From Desulfobacterales bacterium (GTDB lineage Bacteria > Desulfobacterota > DSM-4660 > Desulfatiglandales > Desulfatiglandaceae): a stretch of DNA of 6,465 nucleotides. The stretch is from positions 1 to 6,465 of the forward strand of contig JAMOVZ010000394.1 of NCBI GenBank assembly GCA_027061865.1. Direction: 5' to 3'. A program made the position numbers and the translations under genes. Of the stretch, positions 1 to 4,961 are shown piece by piece. Under the pieces are notes generated by a model. The model worked only from the letters and a program-made list of their open reading frames with translations, did no database searches and was not told the origin of the DNA. Every line of letters starts with the position of its first letter. Position 1 is the first letter of the stretch.

Positions 1-15
1 ATATTATTTGGTTGG

Positions 16-444
16 TTATTTGCCTACGGTCTTGACTATAAGGGTCATGGACTTAGGAGGTTTTGGCATATTTTGCACTGGATACACAAAAGTAACAACT
101 GCTCCCGGCTTTACCAGTCCCTTTTTGGTCTTTCTTGGGATCAGCCCTCCGACTGCTTTGCCGTTATCCAGAAAGATGTTTACCCTGAATCGCTGCGGTT
201 CAGAGCTTACATTTTTAAGAGCAACTTTTATGTGAAGCGTTTCACTGCCTCCCCATTTCTTGAAAAAGCATGATAGTTCCTTGAGCTCCGCCTCCTTGGC
301 CACCGTTTTTTCCAGTTGCCCCTCCTTTATGCAGGGAAAAACCTCCCCTGACTTGGGCCGGGGAGTTGCTGCACAAGCGCTCAGCAAGGCTGCTACCCCA
401 AGGAGCACCAACACCCATACCACTGATTCCCTGTACTGTCTCAT
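16..444 (-). CDS. Small putative outer-membrane or periplasmic lipoprotein, beta-sandwich-like
   Basis: A 142-residue protein with a type II signal peptide: basic start (MRQYRES), a hydrophobic stretch of about 15 residues, then the lipobox LSAC, giving lipidation at Cys24. Residues +2/+3 after the Cys are Ala-Ala, not Asp, which by the E. coli rule would favour outer-membrane sorting (inference). The mature part has two more cysteines (Cys38 and Cys59). Its alternating strand pattern (LHIKVALKNVSSEPQRFRV, then VNIFLDNGK, then a VKPGAVVTF turn) resembles the small Ig-like/FxLYD-type domains of many bacterial lipoproteins. I do not recognise a specific family. The ATG at 444 is chosen over an in-frame GTG at 450 because an AAGGAGG sits 5 bases before the ATG and directly abuts the GTG. 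The gene is divergent from the DUF362 gene, and its function is unknown. Confidence 0.8.
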   Translation of the reverse strand: MRQYRESVVWVLVLLGVAALLSACAATPRPKSGEVFPCIKEGQLEKTVAKEAELKELSCFFKKWGGSETLHIKVALKNVSSEPQRFRVNIFLDNGKAVGGLIPRKTKKGLVKPGAVVTFVYPVQNMPKPPKSMTLIVKTVGK

Positions 445-449
445 GGCCA

Positions 450-456
450 CCTCCTT
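450..456 (-). promoter_or_regulatory. Ribosome binding site of the lipoprotein gene
   Basis: The minus strand reads AAGGAGG followed by 5 bases and ATG at 444. This full-length Shine-Dalgarno overlaps the alternative GTG at 450, which is therefore unlikely to be used. Confidence 0.7.
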
Positions 457-535
457 AAACTTTTAGGGTTTCTAACCACTACCTCAGGACCTTCTTCTGC
501 TTTCCAAATGAAACAGCCATATTAAACTGCCAAAA

Positions 536-564
536 TTTACCATCCAGCACAACAGAAAAATAAG
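536..564 (+). promoter_or_regulatory. Weak candidate sigma70-type promoter for the DUF362 gene
   Basis: TTTACC (536-541) and AATAAG (559-564) each match the consensus -35/-10 at four of six positions and are separated by 17 bases, about 80 bases before the start at 647. The 202-base divergent region (445-646) is otherwise AT-rich with no clear operator or convincing minus-strand promoter. Matches this weak arise by chance, so this is a guess. Confidence 0.22.
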
Positions 565-633
565 GGCACCCGTACCGTTTGAAGTGCTAGACCTGGCTGC
601 CGGCCAATGTTACTATTTATCAATTTCATTTTT

Positions 634-640
634 GAGGAGG
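634..640 (+). promoter_or_regulatory. Ribosome binding site that sets the DUF362 start
   Basis: GAGGAGG ends 6 bases before the GTG at 647. It supports that start over an in-frame GTG at 584, which has no Shine-Dalgarno and would place 21 unrelated residues ahead of the twin-arginine leader. Confidence 0.75.
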
Positions 641-646
641 AAGCCC

Positions 647-1582
647 GTGAAGCCTCTCCAGCCAATTACCAGGCGCCAAGCCATAAAAGGCATTGCCGTT
701 ATCGGCAGCGCCCTGTTTGCAGGACAGCTCTCCGGCATTGTCTTGGGTGCGGAGGCACCTCCTCCTGGGGCCGGATTTCTGGTGGAAGGGAAAGGGACAA
801 GTCCGGATTATTCCATTCCTGCCTTAGTGGAAGCGGTATTTCGGGCCGCAAGCGGTATTGGCAACTTCATCTCCCGCGGCGATGTGGTGGTGGTAAAGCC
901 TAACATCTCCTGGGCCAGGGGTCCTGAGCTGGGAGCCAATACCCATCCGGAAGTGCTCAGGAGCGTGGTTAAACTTTGTTTTGAGGCAGGTGCCCGCAAA
1001 GTGAGGATATTTGACCACCCTGTCCATGACCCCAAGCGCTGTTTTGCACTCTCCGGCGCCCTCCAGGTGGCCGAGGAAACAGGGGCGGACCTAGTATTTC
1101 CACGCTCTGCCCTTATGCGCAATATGAGGATAAGGGGAGCCCGGGTGGAGACATGGCCTGTGTTTACCCCGTTGGTGGAGGCCGACAAGTTAATAAACAT
1201 ACCTGTGGCAAAGCATCACTCCCTCAGCGGCCTGACCCTGGGGATGAAAAATTGGATAGGGGCTGTAGGGGGACCCAGGTGGAGGCTCCACCAGGACATA
1301 AACCAGAGCATCGTGGACCTTGCCCGCTTTTTCAATCCTGCCTTAACCCTTATAGATGCCATCAGGATCATGACCCGAAACGGTCCATCGGGCGGCAAGC
1401 CTGAGTATGTCACGAAAAAACATACCCTGATCCTGAGCAACGATCCTGTGGGAGCAGATTCGGCAGCAGCAAGGCTGTTCGGAAAAGACCCGAAGGATTT
1501 GGGCTATATTGTGCTGGGAGAAAAATGGGGGCTTGGCAGCAGTGATCCCGATGGGCTCTCGGTCCAAAAAGTAGAGGTATGA
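647..1582 (+). CDS. DUF362 family protein with a twin-arginine signal peptide
   Basis: A 311-residue protein of the DUF362 (PF04015) family. It opens with a Tat-type leader: ITRRQAIKG with the arginine pair at residues 9-10, a moderately hydrophobic segment to about residue 33, and a plausible cleavage after VLGA (residue 35). Family landmarks follow: VVVKPNISW (81-89), the HPEVLRSVVKLCFEAGA helix (100-116), INIPVAKHHSLSGLTLGMKN (183-202), LIDAIRIMTRNGP (235-247) and SNDPVGADSAAARLFG (264-279). The 4Fe-4S ferredoxin domain that some DUF362 proteins carry at the C terminus is absent; the protein ends soon after the core. Tat export suggests folding, perhaps with a cofactor, before transport to the periplasm (inference). 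The biochemical role of the family is not settled. It is first in a plus-strand pair with the decarboxylase-like gene, and its TGA overlaps a possible small ORF (ATGA). Confidence 0.85.
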   Translation: MKPLQPITRRQAIKGIAVIGSALFAGQLSGIVLGAEAPPPGAGFLVEGKGTSPDYSIPALVEAVFRAASGIGNFISRGDVVVVKPNISWARGPELGANTHPEVLRSVVKLCFEAGARKVRIFDHPVHDPKRCFALSGALQVAEETGADLVFPRSALMRNMRIRGARVETWPVFTPLVEADKLINIPVAKHHSLSGLTLGMKNWIGAVGGPRWRLHQDINQSIVDLARFFNPALTLIDAIRIMTRNGPSGGKPEYVTKKHTLILSNDPVGADSAAARLFGKDPKDLGYIVLGEKWGLGSSDPDGLSVQKVEV

Positions 1583-1668
1583 ACGCCAGGCACCTGGTAT
1601 GGATCCGAAGGATTAGCCAGGAGAGAGCCGTGAGGTGTGATGTGCAAGGCATAGGGTGTAGGGCGTGA
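1579..1668 (+). CDS. Possible 29-residue small ORF bridging the two plus-strand genes
   Basis: ATG at 1579 overlaps the TGA of the DUF362 gene (ATGA), and its own TGA at 1666-1668 overlaps the GTG start of the next gene (GTGA). The product would be basic and cysteine-containing (MNARHLVWIRRISQ at the N terminus, two cysteines near the C terminus), with no recognisable domain. An AGGAGAG at 1619-1625 followed by an in-frame GTG at 1630 would also allow an even shorter 12-codon product. Its role, if any, may be to carry ribosomes to the next start, which has only a poor Shine-Dalgarno. The end of the region is G-rich, with spaced AGGG repeats, and may simply be untranslated spacer. The double four-base overlap is the only support. 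Confidence 0.3.
   Translation: MNARHLVWIRRISQERAVRCDVQGIGCRA
1593..1621 (+). other. Predicted hairpin in the spacer between the two plus-strand genes
   Basis: CCTGG (1593-1597) pairs with CCAGG (1617-1621), and inside it ATCC (1603-1606) pairs with GGAT (1610-1613) around a GAA loop, with a 5/3 internal loop between the stems. No T-tract follows, so it is not an intrinsic terminator. The right arm overlaps the AGGAGAG at 1619-1625 and could mask that site. The stems are short. Confidence 0.3.
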
Positions 1669-2702
1669 AAGTATTGTTGGATGGGAGACTGAATGCTTGG
1701 TGGTGGAGGCGCATCGATGAACTCCTGCCCCTTGTGGAAGGAAAGACTCCGGTGCTGGTGATTGATGAGGAGACCATAAATGATACCTTCTTTGACCTCC
1801 TCTGCCTTGAGCCCGTCCAAAAGGTTCTTTACACACCCTCCTTCAGCCCCCATCCATTATTAACCGAGAAGGCCATCCAGATGGGAATGGGCATCAAGTG
1901 CTTCAGGCCCCAGGAGATAAACACTATAGAGGGCAACCATGCTCAATTGAAGCCGTGCCACTTCCTTTTGGTAGCAGAAGATGCGGCCTCTCATGAGAGG
2001 CTAGTCTTCAGAGAACGGAATTTGAAGATTGCCTTGCCCCCAGGCAGGGTATCGGAGGCCCTGGAGCTGGGAATCAACCCTGAGGACATCCTTCTAATAT
2101 GCCATAGTCCCGCTCAACTCCCACAAATGGATTGGGGGCACCCCCTCGGAGGCCTTTACCTATGTTGCCAGACAGGGCGGTTTGCCCATGCCTTGAGCAA
2201 GGCGGGAGCGCATGGCAAAGCTCCCCTTTTAGTCTTATCAGGAAGCCGAAGCGTCTGTGTTGATCCGGAGACCGGGACCCTAGACATTTCTTCCACCCAT
2301 AGTTCATTGGAAAAGACCGCTCAGGCCTTACCCAACCATACCTTGTGGCTTGACCCGGAGGGAGCGGTTCTGACTAAAGCTATAGCCCTTTTTGTAACGG
2401 CACGGGAAATAAAACATAAAGGGACTAATACTTACGCTATGGTGGACCTTGACCGCCCTTGTGTTCCCTATCTTACAAGCCCGGAAAGCCTGCGTTTGGT
2501 TTTTAATCTCACCCGTCCCCAGGAGGCAGCAAGGATCACGCCCCAGGCAGCTGTTAGCGATTCAATCCCCTGCCCCCATGAAACACGTCCAGGCGACCTG
2601 TTGGTGATAACCAACACTTGGGAGATGGCCTTGAGCAATACCCCCTGCAAGGTGCGCCTCCACTACCTCAAGGCCAGGAGAATCTGCCAAGTAAGGCTTT
2701 AG
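1665..2702 (+). CDS. Fold-type III PLP decarboxylase-like protein lacking the PLP lysine (predicted pseudoenzyme)
   Basis: A 345-residue protein whose colinear pattern fits the DAP/ornithine/carboxynorspermidine decarboxylase family. TPVLVIDEETI (28-38) sits where these enzymes start their barrel. LYTPSFSPHPLL (55-66), then GMGIKCFRPQEI (74-85), matches the FAVKAN-NP-LL...G-G-DV---GEL block. GTNTYAMVDLDRPCVPYL (253-270) matches the FVVVDGGMN--RP-LY strand. ITPQAAVSDS (291-300) matches VVGPLCESGD, and RPGDLLVITN (308-317) matches the PGD strand. Active-site residues are changed: the Schiff-base lysine position is Ser59, the HIGS, glycine-rich and E-GR phosphate-binding motifs are not conserved (LCCQ, SGSRS, DPEGA), the catalytic Cys of CESGD is Ala, and the GAYG tyrosine is gone. 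The length is below the usual 380-420. GTG 1665 is the only start after the in-frame stop at 1659. The assignment is by eye. An intact frame argues for a functional non-PLP protein, but the substrate and role are unknown. Confidence 0.6.
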   Translation: MKVLLDGRLNAWWWRRIDELLPLVEGKTPVLVIDEETINDTFFDLLCLEPVQKVLYTPSFSPHPLLTEKAIQMGMGIKCFRPQEINTIEGNHAQLKPCHFLLVAEDAASHERLVFRERNLKIALPPGRVSEALELGINPEDILLICHSPAQLPQMDWGHPLGGLYLCCQTGRFAHALSKAGAHGKAPLLVLSGSRSVCVDPETGTLDISSTHSSLEKTAQALPNHTLWLDPEGAVLTKAIALFVTAREIKHKGTNTYAMVDLDRPCVPYLTSPESLRLVFNLTRPQEAARITPQAAVSDSIPCPHETRPGDLLVITNTWEMALSNTPCKVRLHYLKARRICQVRL

Positions 2703-2703
2703 C

Positions 2704-3594
2704 TCAATGAATCTTTCGGCTTATTTCGTCTAATAGGGTCTGGAGGTCTTCCTCGTCAAACTCGTAGACAGTACGGCAAAATTCACATTTGACATCAGCC
2801 CCGCCATCTTCCATCATCAGCCTCTTCAGCTCCTCTGCACCAAGGGAGATGAGGGCTGCTTCCACCCTTTCTTTGCTGCAATTGCACTTAAACGCTATCT
2901 CCTTTTCTTCAAGGAGATCATAAGGGGTGCCTTCGAAAATAATGTCCAGTATGTCCACCGGCCCCTTCCCCTCCCGGAGGATCTCCGTAACCATTGGCAT
3001 CTCTCCAATCTTGGTGATCAACTTTTCGATTAACCGGTCGTCCCGTGGAGGGAAGGACTGAATCAGGAATCCCCCCGCAGCCCTAACTACACCTTCCGTG
3101 TTTACAAAAACACCAAGGCCTACTGCAGAGGGAATCTGCTCTGACTCAGTAAAATAGTATGCCAGGTCTTCGGCTATCTCTCCGCTGTAAAGGGGGACCA
3201 TTCCGCTATAAGGCTCCTTGAGGCCCAGGTCTTTTATGACCGTTAAGGTGCCGGATTTGCCCACTGCACGGGCAACATCCAGCTTACCATCTCTAAGCTC
3301 CATATCAATCTTGGGATTGGCCACATACCCCCTCACATGCCCGCTGCTGTCAGCCTCTACGATGATCTTTCCAATCGGGCCATCACCTTCAAATTTCAGG
3401 GCCAACCTTTGGCCATCCTTTAGCAAGGCCCCCATGAGGGCGCCCCCCGTAAGTGCCCGGCCAAGGGCAGCGCATGCAGTGGGAGAGGCCTGGTGACGCG
3501 CACATGCCTCCTCAACCAGCCCCGTGCTCACGCACGCAAGCGCCCTTATGTTTGCCTCCCTGGCAATTGCCCGAACCAAATAATCTTTAGCCAT
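2704..3594 (-). CDS. hslO: Hsp33 redox-regulated molecular chaperone
   Basis: A 296-residue protein, the usual length for Hsp33, a cytoplasmic holdase activated by oxidation together with unfolding. The N-terminal domain shows DYLVRAIAREANIRALAC, a LGRALTGGALMGALLKDGQRLAL block (44-66) and GPIGKIIVEADSSGHVRGYV (72-91). Later come YSGEIAEDLAYYFTESEQIPSAV (136-158) and the GGFLIQSFP strand. The C-terminal zinc redox switch is complete: CNC (Cys237, Cys239), 30 residues, then CEFC (Cys270, Cys273). Three extra cysteines (21, 31, 41) lie in the N-terminal part. The start is the ATG at 3594 (MAKDYL). The frame stays open to 3702, but that extension overlaps the upstream gene and does not resemble the family. 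A GGGGGA lies upstream of the ATG, and the gene follows DUF2147 by 14 bases, so it is probably cotranscribed with it. Confidence 0.95.
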   Translation of the reverse strand: MAKDYLVRAIAREANIRALACVSTGLVEEACARHQASPTACAALGRALTGGALMGALLKDGQRLALKFEGDGPIGKIIVEADSSGHVRGYVANPKIDMELRDGKLDVARAVGKSGTLTVIKDLGLKEPYSGMVPLYSGEIAEDLAYYFTESEQIPSAVGLGVFVNTEGVVRAAGGFLIQSFPPRDDRLIEKLITKIGEMPMVTEILREGKGPVDILDIIFEGTPYDLLEEKEIAFKCNCSKERVEAALISLGAEELKRLMMEDGGADVKCEFCRTVYEFDEEDLQTLLDEISRKIH

Positions 3595-3608
3595 TTCTGT
3601 ATCCCCCG

Positions 3609-4046
3609 CTACTTGCGGGTCCAGGTGCTGGTCCTGCCAATGAGGGAAAAGCCTATGTAGCCCCGCAGCTTGAGCTTGCCGCCCTCGAGGCGTGCCTTGC
3701 ATTTATAGGTCTTTCCCTTCTTGGGGTCGTAAATCTTGCCGCCCTTGTATTCATTATTCCCTTTGTACTTTAATCCCTCAAGGATCTGAAGCCCCATGAG
3801 CTTTCGGGATCTCAAGGACTCGTCAGGGTTGTTGATATCGGTCTTCTCCTTTCCTTCCTTGTCCAGGGGCTCTTTGAGCCAAACTATCTTGCCACAATAG
3901 GCATCGCCGCACTTATATATTTCCACTGCTGATAGGCCCTCTGCAGTAAGCCATTGGCCTAAAATTGCATCACCTTCACTTGCAAGGCTCACCCCTGCCA
4001 ATCCTACAAGAGCCAGCAAGCCCATTATTAATACAATTCTTTTCAT
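3609..4046 (-). CDS. Secreted DUF2147 family protein
   Basis: A 145-residue protein with a Sec signal peptide (MKRIVLIMGLLALVGLAG, likely cut after SLA at residue 22), giving a mature periplasmic protein of about 123 residues. The mature sequence follows the DUF2147 pattern: ILGQWLTAEG (28-37), VEIYKCGDAYCGKIVWL (41-57), an NNPDESLRSRKLMGLQIL block (72-89), then YKGGKIYDPKKGKTYKCK (100-117) and LRGYIGFSLIGRTSTWTR at the C-terminal end. These are the G-W, Y-C-G-I-W, LMG and G-IYDP-GK-Y landmarks of this small beta-barrel family, whose function is unestablished. It has three cysteines (46, 51, 116); the first two are a candidate periplasmic disulfide (inference). AAGGGGG lies about 5 bases before the ATG. 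It is 116 bases after adk and 14 bases before hslO. Confidence 0.88.
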   Translation of the reverse strand: MKRIVLIMGLLALVGLAGVSLASEGDAILGQWLTAEGLSAVEIYKCGDAYCGKIVWLKEPLDKEGKEKTDINNPDESLRSRKLMGLQILEGLKYKGNNEYKGGKIYDPKKGKTYKCKARLEGGKLKLRGYIGFSLIGRTSTWTRK

Positions 4047-4095
4047 CGTCGCCCCCTTTCCAGCTTTGAGGCCTTTTGCCCGATGTGTTTTGTTC

Positions 4096-4130
4096 CCGGC
4101 TTAAAAACAAAGAAGCCGGATGGCTTTTTC
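4096..4130 (-). terminator. Candidate intrinsic terminator with an alternative fold, between adk and DUF2147
   Basis: Read on the minus strand, AAGCC (4126-4122) and GGCTT (4117-4113) form a 5-bp stem with an ATCC loop, followed by CTTTGTTTTT. This would be a modest terminator after adk. The same GGCTT, as part of CCGGCTT (4119-4113), can instead pair with AAGCCGG (4102-4096) in a stronger 7-bp stem that places the T-rich tract in its loop. The two folds exclude each other. I cannot compute their energies here. Confidence 0.38.
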
Positions 4131-4162
4131 ACACCCCACCCGGCCTGAATCTCCCAAAGCTC

Positions 4163-4846
4163 CTAGTTGCCCAACTTGCTCAAAAGCTCTTTGGTGACCT
4201 CTTCCACACTGGGCCTTCCGTCCACCTCTACAATCTTTGGCTTGCCCCCAGACCGCTTGGACAGTTCTTTGAAGTAATTTATCGCGGCCATGGTGCCAGT
4301 CTCTGTGTCATAGTAAATGTCATGGCGCTTGTCTATGGCTGCCTCGTCCTGGTCGTCTGAACGGACCTTCAGCTCTCCTCCGCAGATGCGGCACCTGTTT
4401 CCGTTTGGCTTGATGGCATCGATATAGATGTTATTAGGATGGTTGGGGTTGTTTACGCAAATCCTCCGTCCCATGATCCTTTTCTTGGCTGTTTCCCTGT
4501 CAAGAATTATTTCAACTACCACATCAACATCCATTCCTTCTGCCTTGAGCGCCTTGTCAAGCTCCTTTGCCTGGTTGAGGTTGCGCGGAAAACCATCCAA
4601 CAGCCACCCATTCTTGCAGTCCTCCTGTTTCAACCTGTCCATCACCATCGGAATGGTGATGCTGTCTGGCACAAGCTCTCCCTTGTCGATATATTCTTTG
4701 GCCTGCTTGCCCAGTTCCGTACCCTTGGAGATATTTTCCCTGAATATCACGCCAGTTTCTATGTGGGGAATGGAATATTTTTCCTTGAGAATCGCCCCTT
4801 GCGTTCCCTTGCCGCTTCCATTCGGACCAAATAACAGTATCCTCAT
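4163..4846 (-). CDS. adk: Adenylate kinase
   Basis: A 227-residue cytoplasmic enzyme that interconverts AMP + ATP and 2 ADP. The P-loop is GPNGSGKGTQ (7-16). The AMP-binding part follows with IETGVIFRENISKGTELG (29-46) and GELVPDSI (56-63). DGFPRNLNQA (84-93) is the conserved AMP-site motif, and GRR (126-128) opens the LID. The LID is unusual: Cys130, then NNPNHPNNIYIDAIKPNG (132-149) and CRIC (152-155), where many zinc-type kinases have two CxxC pairs. A Cys130/His136/Cys152/Cys155 zinc site is possible (inference). The LID ends with RSDDQDEAAIDKRHDIYYD (162-180). I associate this insert type with Desulfovibrio-like adenylate kinases from memory. AAGGAG lies 8 bases before the ATG. It is slightly longer than the common 214-220 residues because of the LID and C-terminal end. 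Confidence 0.95.
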   Translation of the reverse strand: MRILLFGPNGSGKGTQGAILKEKYSIPHIETGVIFRENISKGTELGKQAKEYIDKGELVPDSITIPMVMDRLKQEDCKNGWLLDGFPRNLNQAKELDKALKAEGMDVDVVVEIILDRETAKKRIMGRRICVNNPNHPNNIYIDAIKPNGNRCRICGGELKVRSDDQDEAAIDKRHDIYYDTETGTMAAINYFKELSKRSGGKPKIVEVDGRPSVEEVTKELLSKLGN

Positions 4847-4854
4847 CGTACTTT

Positions 4855-4860
4855 CTCCTT
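4855..4860 (-). promoter_or_regulatory. Ribosome binding site of adk
   Basis: AAGGAG on the minus strand, 8 bases before the ATG at 4846, so adk does not depend on coupling to the upstream gene. Confidence 0.65.
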
Positions 4861-4898
4861 TCTCTTTTGTTCTCTTTCCCGGTTTCGGTTAATTCATC

Positions 4899-4961
4899 TA
4901 AAAGCGCTCAAGACTTGACTGCAAGGAAAACTATTTGAAAACCACTGTCCTGTCAAGCGCT
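4899..4961 (-). other. Possible stem-loop at the end of the ApgM-like gene
   Basis: On the minus strand AGCGCTTGAC (4961-4952, spanning the stop codon) can pair with GTCA (4919-4916) and AGCGCT (4908-4903), leaving a 7-base bulge and a 32-base loop. TTTT follows. A perfect TCAAG-A-CTTGA palindrome (4908-4918) lies in the same stretch. This could be a weak terminator or processing site in the 106-base gap before adk. The long loop and bulge make it doubtful. Confidence 0.22.

Noticed and set aside
584..646. A 21-residue N-terminal extension of the DUF362 protein
   Set aside because: It has no ribosome binding site and would bury the twin-arginine leader; the GTG at 647 has GAGGAGG at good spacing.
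1410..1853. A 147-codon open frame on the minus strand
   Set aside because: It runs antisense across the end of the DUF362 gene and the start of the decarboxylase-like gene, and its translation has no recognisable pattern.
3595..3702. A 36-residue N-terminal extension of Hsp33
   Set aside because: It overlaps the end of the DUF2147 gene in another frame, is not Hsp33-like, and MAKDYL at 3594 is the normal family start.
4096..4129. A plus-strand terminator (CCGGCTT/AAGCCGG followed by CTTTTT)
   Set aside because: No plus-strand gene lies upstream for it to serve; the minus-strand reading is more useful.
4847..4952. A promoter for adk (TTGCAG, 17 bases, TTAGAT on the minus strand)
   Set aside because: Each box matches the consensus at only three of six positions, which is no better than chance.
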